Source: Roseibacillus sp. (lineage in GTDB: Bacteria; Verrucomicrobiota; Verrucomicrobiia; Verrucomicrobiales; Akkermansiaceae). From it: a DNA stretch of 38,522 nucleotides. Where the stretch lies: assembly GCA_029242545.1 (NCBI GenBank), contig JAQWTV010000024.1:1-38522 (forward strand), in the 5' to 3' direction. Of the stretch, positions 15,252 to 23,164 are shown piece by piece; within the stretch, counting starts at the first letter, position 1, and each line of letters begins with the position of its first letter. Both the position numbers and the translations under genes were made by a program. The notes beneath the pieces were generated by a model that saw only the letters and a list, made by a program, of their open reading frames with translations, made no database searches and was not told the DNA's origin.

Positions 15252-16286
15252 TTATCCGCCTCTCTGTGGACTCGGGGGTGGATTCGCTCCGCCGCGTATG
15301 ATGCTCTGAGGTTCTGCGGGAGGTCGGGGGAATCTCCTGAGATACTCTGGAACGTCGACAAGGGGCGGGCGTTCCTCCTCGATGATCTCGGTCTGTATTT
15401 CCTGATAATGAGGTCCTGCTATTTCAAGGGCTCGGTAGATGCTGGAGAGCTCTCCTGAGGTGGTCATTTTCCCCTGCGCTCTCAAGCGACTGAAGAGAGA
15501 TTGCAGGATTCCGAAGGACATGCGTCCGAGGGCCGGGGTGGACTGGTTACGGTGTATTCGTTTGTCGAGATCTACCTGGGCAAAAGCTCCCATTCCCCAG
15601 CGCTCGTAGACATCGAGCAGGTGCGAGGTTTCTACTCCGTAGCCCACCGGAAACGGGATTTGCTCGAGGACCTCCCGCCGAACGGCATATTCACCGCTGA
15701 GAGGCTGGAAGAGTTGGGTGAGTTCCGGATAAAATAGTGAAAACATGGGTCGGACTAGAATCTCGGTTACCCGCCCTCCTCCGGAGGCCCGGATGTCCCC
15801 GCTAGACTGGACCAGAGGGCGTTCGTAGAAGGATTTGACGTATTGAGTATTGGAATCGAGGAGAAGAGGAGCAATGAGGGCATAGACAAAGCGCGGATGG
15901 ATATTTCTGATGTCTGCGTCCACGAAGCAGATGATGTCTCCCGTCAGCTGATAGGCGCCCTTCCAAAGGTTTTCGCCTTTGCCCCGTTTGAATCCAAAGC
16001 CGGGCAGGATGTCTCCCGAGTGGAAAAAGTTGATCCCGGAGGAGGCGCAAATTTCAGGAGTTCGGTCGGTCGACCCGGAGTCGACGACCGCGAACTCGTC
16101 GATAAGAGGAATGCGATCCATCAAGGCGGTTTTAAGGACCGCGATTTCCTCGCCAATCGTCTTTTCCTCGTTGAGGGTTGGGATGCAGAGAGAGATCTTC
16201 AGTCCGGTTCTCTGCTTTGCCAGATAGAGGGCCTCGAGGTCGCTGAATTCCCGATGATGGAAAGTGTGAGACTTCAACCAGGACAC
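15252..16286 (-). CDS. gpgS: Glucosyl-3-phosphoglycerate synthase
   Basis: A 344-residue GT81/GT2-like glycosyltransferase that joins glucose from a nucleotide sugar to 3-phosphoglycerate, the first step to glucosylglycerate. The family pattern is clear: ISLCIPTLNEEKTIGEEI (31-48), VVDSGSTDRT (68-77), GKGENLWKG (102-110), metal-binding DAD at 123-125, KSFYERPL, GRVTEI, FQPLSGEYA (193-201), GYGVETSHLLDVYERWG (215-231) and DKRIHRNQ with His245. The start codon is GTG at 16286. It follows the FGE gene by about 48 bases and precedes the GT4 gene by 17. The C-terminus ends in a proline- and glycine-rich tail. Glucosylglycerate serves as a compatible solute in salt- or nitrogen-stressed bacteria. 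Confidence 0.88.
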   Translation of the reverse strand: MSWLKSHTFHHREFSDLEALYLAKQRTGLKISLCIPTLNEEKTIGEEIAVLKTALMDRIPLIDEFAVVDSGSTDRTPEICASSGINFFHSGDILPGFGFKRGKGENLWKGAYQLTGDIICFVDADIRNIHPRFVYALIAPLLLDSNTQYVKSFYERPLVQSSGDIRASGGGRVTEILVRPMFSLFYPELTQLFQPLSGEYAVRREVLEQIPFPVGYGVETSHLLDVYERWGMGAFAQVDLDKRIHRNQSTPALGRMSFGILQSLFSRLRAQGKMTTSGELSSIYRALEIAGPHYQEIQTEIIEEERPPLVDVPEYLRRFPRPPAEPQSIIRGGANPPPSPQRGG

Positions 16287-16334
16287 GCTAAAAGAGAGGA
16301 GCTTGGGTTGGTGCTTCCAAGGTGTAGCCTTGAG

Positions 16335-17435
16335 TTACTCAGATTTGACGCAACGGAAACCAGTATGGTTGGTGGGAGAGAGAGACTCCGAATAGTGTCG
16401 GGCAGCAGGCCGATAACGAAGGCAGTAGGTGTGGTGGCAGAGATGCGACCCTCCCTTGGTGACCCAGAGCCAGGCCAGACGATGGAATGGTTTTTCGGCC
16501 GGGTAGTTCTTGGTCTGCAGATATTGCTGCACCATGGGTTGGCTCACGGGCTGATTAGGTCCCTTGGGGTTGGCCTTTGGCTCGGGAAGTTTAACAAAGG
16601 TCTTGTAGTAATCAGGCCGATACAAGTCCGAGCAATGTTCCCAGACATTGCCGGCCATATCGTAAAGACCGTAGGCATTTTGGGGGAATGATTTGACCGG
16701 AGCAGTTCCCGGGAATCCATCTTCGGCCGTATTCTCGTTCGGAAACACCCCCTGGTAGACATTGGCCTGCCATTTGTCCTGTGGCTTGGGCTCGTCACCC
16801 CAGTTGAATAGCTTGTCGTTCAAGCCGCCGCGCGCAGCACGCTCCCATTCCGCCTCAGTAGGCAACCTCTTTTCGGCCCACTCGCAGTAGGCGAGCGCGT
16901 CCTCATGGGTGATGCAGACGACCGGGTGATCCATGCGGGTAGCGATGTTTGAATCAGGGCCTTGAGGATGGCGCCAATTAGCGCCTCTCACGAATTGCCA
17001 CCACTGCCATTCTGCACCGGGTTGGAATAGCTCAACCTTGCGGGGGGTTGGCTTGAAGAGGAGGGCTCCGCCTTTGAGTTGTTCCGGCGGTGCGTTTGGA
17101 AAATCTTTGGAGTCCCAACCTCGTTCGGCTTGGGTTTTATAGCCCGTGGCATCGGTAAACTTCAGGAATTGCCGGTTGGTTACCTCGGTGGCGTCCATCC
17201 AGAATGGATCGACAGTAACTTCGTGGACAGGGCCTTCCTCGGGATATTCCGCCCGGGTTTGCTTGAATTTGTGCTCTGATCCCCGTCTGTAAGAGCCGCC
17301 GGGAATAAGCACCATTCCGGCATGAGCGGTCTTGGCCTTGGGAGCCGGCAAGGAGGCTGGCGGTTGCGGTTCCTCCCCCTGCAAAACGGCTGCTGCTAGG
17401 AAAAGAAGAGACCACGAGAGTAGCGAAAGAGGCAT
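16335..17435 (-). CDS. Secreted formylglycine-generating enzyme (sulfatase-modifying factor)
   Basis: A 366-residue protein with a signal peptide (about 1-20) and one FGE-sulfatase domain. Blocks include GMVLIPGGSYRRGS, EVTVDPFWMDATEVTNRQF, HPVVCITHEDALAYCEWA, KRLPTEAEWERAARGG, NAYGLYDMAGNVWEH and HTGFRCVKSE. Most FGE-like proteins lack the copper-binding cysteines, but here KGGSHLCHHTYC keeps both, Cys333 and Cys338, in the spacing of true FGE. It should therefore convert the Cys or Ser-motif cysteine of sulfatases to formylglycine. No sulfatase gene lies in the window, so targets are encoded elsewhere. It heads the minus-strand run that continues into gpgS, perhaps only by position. It is divergent from hisA with under 50 bases between. 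Confidence 0.85.
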   Translation of the reverse strand: MPLSLLSWSLLFLAAAVLQGEEPQPPASLPAPKAKTAHAGMVLIPGGSYRRGSEHKFKQTRAEYPEEGPVHEVTVDPFWMDATEVTNRQFLKFTDATGYKTQAERGWDSKDFPNAPPEQLKGGALLFKPTPRKVELFQPGAEWQWWQFVRGANWRHPQGPDSNIATRMDHPVVCITHEDALAYCEWAEKRLPTEAEWERAARGGLNDKLFNWGDEPKPQDKWQANVYQGVFPNENTAEDGFPGTAPVKSFPQNAYGLYDMAGNVWEHCSDLYRPDYYKTFVKLPEPKANPKGPNQPVSQPMVQQYLQTKNYPAEKPFHRLAWLWVTKGGSHLCHHTYCLRYRPAARHYSESLSPTNHTGFRCVKSE

Positions 17436-17482
17436 TGGTAATTGGCTTTCTGGTAATAAAGAGCCATTTTAACGCTCTGGCT

Positions 17483-18253
17483 ATGACCAAATTCCGGCCG
17501 TGTATTGACCTCCATGAAGGCAAGGTGAAGCAAATCGTAGGGGAATCCCTGCGAGACCAAGGCCCGGGTCCGATTGAAAATTTTGTGGCTAGTGAGCCGC
17601 CTGCTTGGTTTGCCAACCGCTTTCGGAATGATGAGCTCACGGGGGGGCACGTGATTATGCTTGGCTCTGGTAACGAAGCGGCCGCCCGGGAGGCTCTCGG
17701 GGCCTGGCCTGGGGGTATGCAGCTGGGAGGAGGGATCAATGTGAGAAATGCCGCGGAGTGGATGGATGCTGGTGCCAGCCATATCATTGTCACTTCCTGG
17801 CTTTTTGACAATGAAGGGGCCTTTCAGATTGATCGTCTCAAGGAGCTAGCGGCAGAGGTTGGTATCGACAGAGTGGTGCTCGACTTGAGTGCCCGACGGG
17901 TGGAAGAAGGGTGGAGAGTGGCGATGAATCGGTGGCAGACCCCTACCGACCTTCTTGTGACTGCTGAGGTTCTTGATCGGATCGCCCCCTACTGCGCTGA
18001 ATTTCTAATCCATGCTGCGGATGTTGAGGGCAAATGCGAGGGAGTAGATGTGGAGCTGGTCTCCCTTCTAGGCTCATGGAATGGGAGTCCGGTAACTTAT
18101 GCGGGCGGGGTAGGAGGATTGCACGATCTTCGGATGGTTGAGGAGGCCAGCGCTGGAAGGGTTGATGTGACGGTGGGAAGTTCTCTTGATCTCTTTGGGG
18201 GGCAAGGGATAGCCTATCAAGACATGCTCGATTGGAACGAAGGAGGACGTTGA
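17483..18253 (+). CDS. hisA: Phosphoribosylformimino-AICAR isomerase, eukaryotic-type HisA
   Basis: A 256-residue TIM-barrel enzyme of histidine biosynthesis (ProFAR to PRFAR isomerisation). MTKFRPCIDLHEGKVKQIVG at the N-terminus, LGGGINVRNAAEWMDAGASH and ITVTSWLF-like IIVTSWLF, and VVLDLSARR match the HisA version of fungi, plants and some bacteria, not the usual bacterial form. The paired catalytic aspartates are probably Asp9 and Asp134. The frame is open from 17435, but the ATG at 17483 gives the conserved N-terminus, so I use it. The stop overlaps the ATG of the next gene (TGATG). No other histidine gene is nearby. Confidence 0.88.
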   Translation: MTKFRPCIDLHEGKVKQIVGESLRDQGPGPIENFVASEPPAWFANRFRNDELTGGHVIMLGSGNEAAAREALGAWPGGMQLGGGINVRNAAEWMDAGASHIIVTSWLFDNEGAFQIDRLKELAAEVGIDRVVLDLSARRVEEGWRVAMNRWQTPTDLLVTAEVLDRIAPYCAEFLIHAADVEGKCEGVDVELVSLLGSWNGSPVTYAGGVGGLHDLRMVEEASAGRVDVTVGSSLDLFGGQGIAYQDMLDWNEGGR

Positions 18254-19056
18254 TGAAAGAGGTCGGTATCGTTGTCGTAATTCTCATGGCCGCGGGCCTG
18301 TTAGCCCTGCTCTACCATAAGCGTAAACAGCAGCGTCACAGTGAGGTCCGCGCGATTCCTCTCTCGGAGGCGGATCGTTCACTTCTTAACAAGGAAGTCC
18401 CGCTCTACGCTGCTCTTCCTTCCGAGTTGAGTCAGGAAATGGATGCCCGAATTCAGGTCTTTCTTCATCAGGTCGGGTTTGAGCCCTGTGGGCACTTGGA
18501 GGAGGTTACAAGGGAGATGCAGTTGATTGTAGCCTCGCAGGCTTGCTTGCTCCTCCTCGCCAGTGGCTATGATCATTTTGGGCAGTTGCGATCGGTGCTG
18601 GTTTATCCCAATGCTTATGAGGTGAAGGACGAGTTGGGGATTAAAAGTATCCGTCTTGGAGAAAGTTGGATGAGCGGTAGTGTGGTTCTCTCCTGGCAGA
18701 GCGTGAAGCAGGGCTCACGGAATGAAGAGGATGGGCTCAATGTGGTCATCCATGAGTTTGCTCATCAGTTGGACCAGTTCAATGGGGTCGCGGACGGCTT
18801 GCCAGTTCTGAACGAGCGCAAGGATTACCCTGAGTGGGCCTCTGTCATGCGCGCCTCGTTTAAAACACTTCTCGAAAGAGTCGGGAATGGGCGCAGGACG
18901 GTTCTGGATGATTACGGGGCAACAAATCCCGCCGAATTCTTTGCGGTTTCGACCGAAACGTTTTTTGAAAAACCGAGGCAGCTTGAGGAAAAGCACCCGG
19001 AGTTGTATGGGCAGTTGAAGCGATTTTATGGGTTAGACCCTCTGAACTGGAGTTAG
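18253..19056 (+). CDS. MtfA-like M90 zinc peptidase with N-terminal membrane helix
   Basis: A 267-residue protein. A transmembrane helix (about 3-21) precedes an MtfA/M90 domain with the zinc motif HEFAH (167-171), followed by QLDQFNG and a downstream NPAEFFAVSTETFFE that should supply the third ligand. E. coli MtfA is a cytosolic aminopeptidase that binds the glucose-regulator Mlc. Membrane-anchored versions like this one occur in other phyla, with unknown substrates. The start at 18253 shares a base with the hisA stop (TGATG) and has AGGAGG at 18241-18246, so translation is coupled to hisA. The frame extends seven codons further upstream but the strong ribosome binding site decides for 18253. 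Confidence 0.83.
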   Translation: MKEVGIVVVILMAAGLLALLYHKRKQQRHSEVRAIPLSEADRSLLNKEVPLYAALPSELSQEMDARIQVFLHQVGFEPCGHLEEVTREMQLIVASQACLLLLASGYDHFGQLRSVLVYPNAYEVKDELGIKSIRLGESWMSGSVVLSWQSVKQGSRNEEDGLNVVIHEFAHQLDQFNGVADGLPVLNERKDYPEWASVMRASFKTLLERVGNGRRTVLDDYGATNPAEFFAVSTETFFEKPRQLEEKHPELYGQLKRFYGLDPLNWS

Positions 19057-19110
19057 CAATGGGCTTATAAAAAATTTGGTTTCCCGGCCTGGAGATCTCC
19101 TCTTGATTTG

Positions 19111-19126
19111 ATTAACATTAGTTAAT
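19111..19126. promoter_or_regulatory. Inverted repeat upstream of the coiled-coil protein gene
   Basis: ATTAAC (19111-19116) and GTTAAT (19121-19126) form a perfect inverted repeat with a 4-base spacer, in an AT-rich stretch 22 bases before the start at 19148. It could be an operator or part of the promoter. No regulator is identified. Confidence 0.3.
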
Positions 19127-19147
19127 AACTTCGATGGGTCACAAGAA

Positions 19148-20230
19148 ATGATCCTCCCAGAATCTGAGCCCCAGCCCGAACCTTTCAACGAGCCCTTGGC
19201 TCCACTACCACGCAAAGAGGGAGAAAGCTCTCGCAGAAAAGGTCGGCCGAAGGCCGTGATGGCCGAGCTCCCGGAGTCTGGGCAGGCAGAGAGAGGAGAG
19301 AGCGGGGCTCAGTCCAAGAGCAGGGCCGATGGGCCGAGTGTTCTTGGTAAGGTAGAACGGTTAGGCGGCGAGAGCGGCGACCGGGCGCAGGTGATTCCCC
19401 GCTGGAAATTCTGGAAGCGCGTGGGCAAGCGTAACGAGCAAGTTGAGACGTTGCGACAGGGGGCCACCGAGATGGTGGAGCTCATGCGCTCAATTCGGGA
19501 TCATCTAGAAGGAGGGCATGTGGACCGGGATGGAATCCTTAAATCTCTCAGTCCGCTTCCTAGCGCGGTGGAGAGTCTGAAGTCGATGAGCGACCGACAG
19601 GCCGAAACAGGGCGCACTTTGGAAGGCCTTCATAAGACTCTGGAACAGCGGGCGAACCGAGATGGGTTGCTTCTGAAGTCACTCAACAGAATGGGATCTA
19701 CGATGTCCCATGTGGAGGAAACTTTTGGCAAGTTGGACCGGACCTTGTTGGGGATGGATCAATCAAATCAAAGTACGGCGCGGAACATGGAGCTGCTTGG
19801 GGATCGCATGGCCGATACTGGCCAGTTCATGAATGAGTCGTTTGCACAGTTGCGGGATGCCGAAAGGGAGTTCACCAGTTACATTTCCAGAAGTACCCGA
19901 CGAAGCGGAATCGCGATGGTGGCGGTTTGTAGTCTCCTGGTGATCTCAGTAATTGCAGTAGGGTTCATGTTCCGGGAGAACCGTAATCTCCTCACCGCGG
20001 TTCAGCAGAATGGCGCCTTGGTTGTCCAAGTTCCCTCGCAAGCCCCTGCCAGTGGAGCTGGCCAGAATCTCGTGGATAATAGAGGCTCAGCTGGGCAGAT
20101 CGAGGTGAGGGCGCAAGAAGGAAAAGGACAACCGCCAAGCTTATTGGATTCTGGCGACCACATTTTGTATCCGGTAGAGACGGAGATGCCCCGACTCTTC
20201 CCGATCAACGGGCTTCAGGAAAAAAAGTAA
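19148..20230 (+). CDS. Coiled-coil membrane protein, unknown function
   Basis: A 360-residue protein without a recognised family. The first 80 residues are disordered and charged, rich in Pro, Glu, Arg and Ser. Residues about 95-245 form long amphipathic helices with heptad character (ETLRQGATEMVELMRSIRDH, ALESLKSMSD-like VESLKSMSDRQAETGRTLEG). One transmembrane helix spans about 253-275. The remaining 85 residues are low-complexity and end near the probable outer face. The plan suits a cytoplasmic scaffold tethered to the membrane. It stands alone, followed after 59 bases by a GYF_2 protein gene. Confidence 0.6.
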   Translation: MILPESEPQPEPFNEPLAPLPRKEGESSRRKGRPKAVMAELPESGQAERGESGAQSKSRADGPSVLGKVERLGGESGDRAQVIPRWKFWKRVGKRNEQVETLRQGATEMVELMRSIRDHLEGGHVDRDGILKSLSPLPSAVESLKSMSDRQAETGRTLEGLHKTLEQRANRDGLLLKSLNRMGSTMSHVEETFGKLDRTLLGMDQSNQSTARNMELLGDRMADTGQFMNESFAQLRDAEREFTSYISRSTRRSGIAMVAVCSLLVISVIAVGFMFRENRNLLTAVQQNGALVVQVPSQAPASGAGQNLVDNRGSAGQIEVRAQEGKGQPPSLLDSGDHILYPVETEMPRLFPINGLQEKK

Positions 20231-20289
20231 GGCGATAGCCTATTGCGGCTCCTCAAGGGCGTTAAAACGGGTATGAATCTTTAAAGGCG

Positions 20290-20769
20290 ATGTGGTTTTA
20301 CGCAAAAGATGGGAGTAGAGAAGGTCCGATTTCCCTTGAGCAGTTGCAAAAAATTCTCAGAGAGAACGGGGTGCCGTTGACAACCGCAGTGTGGACCGAG
20401 GGGATGGACCAGTGGCGTCCCGCTAATGAGATTCAGGAGGTAGTAGCAGGGGTTTCTGGTGGATACGTTGTCCAGCCCCCGCCAGGGGCCTACGTCCATA
20501 TGGGACCACCGCAGCCGAATGGTCTGGCGATAGCCAGTATGGTGTTGGGGATTGTTGGTCTCCTCGCTATTCCGATTGTTTGCTCGATTGCAGCTGTTAT
20601 CTGCGGGCACATCGCGAGATCACAAATCCGCCAAGGAGAGGGCAGAGTGGGCGGAGACGGAATGACGATGACAGGGTTGATTACAGGTTACCTGGGGCTT
20701 GTCATTTATGGTGCCTTGGGAGCGTTGTTCTTCTATGCAATATGGGTAGCGTCGAACGCGGGTCCTTAG
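20290..20769 (+). CDS. GYF_2 + DUF4190 membrane protein 1
   Basis: A 159-residue protein. Residues 1-50 are a GYF_2 domain (MWFYAKDGSREGPISLEQLQ ... WTEGMDQWRPANEI), an adaptor-like module that in other GYF families binds proline-rich peptides. Residues about 75-155 are a DUF4190 membrane module with helices around GLAIASMVLGIVGLLAI and GLITGYLGLVIYGALGALFF, and the signature CGHIARSQIRQGEG between them. A proline-rich linker joins them and could itself be a GYF ligand. The role is unknown. It lies about 40 bases upstream of the DUF1592 cytochrome gene. Paralogs follow at 26354 and 27017. Confidence 0.78.
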   Translation: MWFYAKDGSREGPISLEQLQKILRENGVPLTTAVWTEGMDQWRPANEIQEVVAGVSGGYVVQPPPGAYVHMGPPQPNGLAIASMVLGIVGLLAIPIVCSIAAVICGHIARSQIRQGEGRVGGDGMTMTGLITGYLGLVIYGALGALFFYAIWVASNAGP

Positions 20770-20810
20770 GAGTTTTGGGAGTCTCCAGATCATTGGTCTT
20801 GAATGCCGGG

Positions 20811-23126
20811 ATGGTCCGCTTGGCCGCGCTGTTGGTGGTATTGGCGGCGGGGACGGTGCCGGCCTCTGGATTCGATGGTATCGCGGGTTTTATTGAGAGC
20901 TATTGTGTGCAGTGCCATGGCGACAATAAAGAGAAGGGTGGCATTACTCTGCATGATCTGAGTTCGAACTTTGAAGACGGTGAGACTGCGGATCGCTGGC
21001 TCGAGGTTCTGAGTCAGTTAACGACCGAGGATATGCCTCCTCGGGATGCGGCTGCTCTTCCGAGCGGGACGCAGCGAAGAGGTGCGATCCAGTGGATCGA
21101 GGCAAATCTGGAGTCGTCGGATCGAGCTGAAGCCTATCGGAAAAAGCTCCTCGCACCGGAGTATGGCAACTGGGTTGACCATGAGTCCTTGTTCTCGGGC
21201 GAGATAAAAGAGTGGGCATTCTCGCCTTCAAGAATTTGGCGGCTTAGCCCTGAGATGTTCAAGAAAAAGGGGTTTGGGCGGGCCCGTAGCCCATTTGCTT
21301 ATGTGACATCACAAAAAGGGATTCGTGATTACTCCTCGATGTCGCAGGTGGACCAGAGCACGGTCCAGATGATTCTGGTTAATGTGGATCAGTTTCTTGA
21401 GGAGAGACAAAGGAAAGGGGAATTCAGCTCTTTTGCAGAGAGGCAGGGAACTCCCTCGGACGAGGTGCTCAGGAAGACGGTCGTGCAGGAGTTTCGGCGA
21501 ATCGTAGGGCGGAATCCCTCGGAAGACGAAGAGGAGAGATACAGGGCGTTCTTGGAGAAGAACGTGGCGCTGGGCGGGAACCTTGAAGGGCTGAAAACGA
21601 CCATCAAGGGGGTCTTTTTGAGCCCGGAAGCGATTTACCGAATGGAGTTTGGGTTAGGGCAGGTCGATCAATACGGGCGCCGCCACCTTTCTCCTGATGA
21701 GATCGTTAACGCGTTGGCCTATGCGCTTACCGATGACGTTCCCGAGCGTTCGCCCATTCTTTGGAACGCCTATCAAAGTGATGAGTTGAAGGGCCCTGAT
21801 GAGGTTTCGAAAGTGGTTCGAACCTTGCTGGATGAAGAGCTCGGAAAGGGCACGTGGTCGGCGCCCGCTTTGCCTCGTGTGATGCGTTTCTTCGAGCAGT
21901 TTTTCGGATTTGATCGAGCAGGGGACGTCTTCAAGGACAACGATCGCCGAAGATTGGAGGGGATCGCCCAGTGGAACACTCAGTATCTCGTGCATGATGC
22001 CAAGATGATTATCGAACATGTGCTTCGCGGTGATCAGGATGTAATTGCCGAACTGCTCACTACCAATGATTACTTTGTGGCTCACCCTGGGAACAATGAC
22101 TACGCCCGGGAGTTCTACGATAATCGAGTGAAGGAGGTGACCGATCCTGAATACGTGAGTCGTGAGGTCGCGAAGGCGAAGCTGGAATATGAGAATCGGA
22201 CCAAGCCGGATCATGTTCCAGAGGCTGAGTGGGAAGATCGGCGAAAGACCTTTTTAACGGAGAGACGAAATCGGGCGGAGCAGGCAGTGCGTCTTTTTAG
22301 AAACGCTCTTGCTGAGGGTATTAATCCTCATCCAGACTTCCCCTTTTCGAATCGGTCACGCGGTCTTTCCGATCTTATCTACATTACTTCCTATAATCTT
22401 CCGCAGTCAGGAAGATCGGAGGACCAGAAATGGAATTGGCCCGTGGAGCAGCCGTTTCCCATGCCGCGTGATCAGCGTGCGGGGATTTTGACCCATCCAG
22501 CTTGGTTGGCCGCATGGTCGCTGAACGATGGGAATGACCCGATTCATCGGGGAATCTGGGTCCTAGAGAAGTTGCTTGCTGGTAAGCTTCAGGACGTCCC
22601 GCCGGACGTGGATGCGAAGGTGCCAGTGGATCCCCATCACACCCTGCGAGAACGCATGGAGATTCTTCGCGAAGAGCGGTGTTGGAATTGTCACCACAAG
22701 ATTAATCCCCTTGGTGAAACTTTCGAGATTTTCGATGACTGGGGCCGCTACCGCACGCAGGTCTATTTCGGAGAGGATGGCAAACTGCTAAAACGCCGAG
22801 ATCAACAATTTGAGAAATGGCTCAGGGAAGGGAAACTGACCGCACGGGAAGTTAACGCAGCAGGTGAAATTCAAGGGACCGGTGAGTCGGATGTAGATGG
22901 GGAGGTAAAGGATGCGGTAGAAATGCTCCATCGAATTGGGCGCTCTACTAGGGCGCGACAATCCTTTATTCGTCATCTGTTTCGCTATTTCATGGGCAGG
23001 AATGAAATGCTGAGTGACTCGAGAACATTGGTGGCGGCGGAACGAGCCTATTTGGCAAACAACGGTAGCTTTAAGGCCTTAGTAGTCTCCCTTCTGAGTT
23101 CGGACTCTTTTCTCTATCGCCGCTGA
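20811..23126 (+). CDS. DUF1592/DUF1588/DUF1585 cytochrome c-like protein
   Basis: A 771-residue exported protein from the ATG at 20811; the frame extends upstream into the GYF gene, which is unlikely to be used. A signal peptide (about 1-20) is followed by a planctomycete-type cytochrome c motif CVQCH (Cys32, Cys35, His36). The body carries the DUF1587/1592/1588/1585 series: TVVQEFRRIVGRNPSEDEE, FLSPEAIYRMEF, HLSPDEIVNALAYALTDD, VMRFFEQFFGF, DQRAGILTHPAWLAAWS, RGIWVLEKLLAG, a second CWNCHH (Cys624, Cys627, His628) with INPLGETFEIFDDWGRYR, and RQSFIRHLFRYFMGRNE. These proteins are abundant in Planctomycetota and Verrucomicrobiota, and are usually paired with a DUF1552 gene, as here. A redox or polymer-degradation role is suspected but unproven. 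Confidence 0.85.
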   Translation: MVRLAALLVVLAAGTVPASGFDGIAGFIESYCVQCHGDNKEKGGITLHDLSSNFEDGETADRWLEVLSQLTTEDMPPRDAAALPSGTQRRGAIQWIEANLESSDRAEAYRKKLLAPEYGNWVDHESLFSGEIKEWAFSPSRIWRLSPEMFKKKGFGRARSPFAYVTSQKGIRDYSSMSQVDQSTVQMILVNVDQFLEERQRKGEFSSFAERQGTPSDEVLRKTVVQEFRRIVGRNPSEDEEERYRAFLEKNVALGGNLEGLKTTIKGVFLSPEAIYRMEFGLGQVDQYGRRHLSPDEIVNALAYALTDDVPERSPILWNAYQSDELKGPDEVSKVVRTLLDEELGKGTWSAPALPRVMRFFEQFFGFDRAGDVFKDNDRRRLEGIAQWNTQYLVHDAKMIIEHVLRGDQDVIAELLTTNDYFVAHPGNNDYAREFYDNRVKEVTDPEYVSREVAKAKLEYENRTKPDHVPEAEWEDRRKTFLTERRNRAEQAVRLFRNALAEGINPHPDFPFSNRSRGLSDLIYITSYNLPQSGRSEDQKWNWPVEQPFPMPRDQRAGILTHPAWLAAWSLNDGNDPIHRGIWVLEKLLAGKLQDVPPDVDAKVPVDPHHTLRERMEILREERCWNCHHKINPLGETFEIFDDWGRYRTQVYFGEDGKLLKRRDQQFEKWLREGKLTAREVNAAGEIQGTGESDVDGEVKDAVEMLHRIGRSTRARQSFIRHLFRYFMGRNEMLSDSRTLVAAERAYLANNGSFKALVVSLLSSDSFLYRR

Positions 23127-23164
23127 GAAATGGCGCTCATAGTTGAACCTTCAACCATCACCTG

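Noticed and set aside
15843-16691. 282-residue open frame on the plus strand
   Set aside because: It spans the antisense of both gpgS and the FGE gene, each with clear motifs, so it is a shadow.
19056-19100. Fourth degenerate copy of the intergenic repeat (GCAATGGGCTT followed by TTTCCCGG)
   Set aside because: Only a short block matches and the order of other blocks is absent, so it is likely coincidence.
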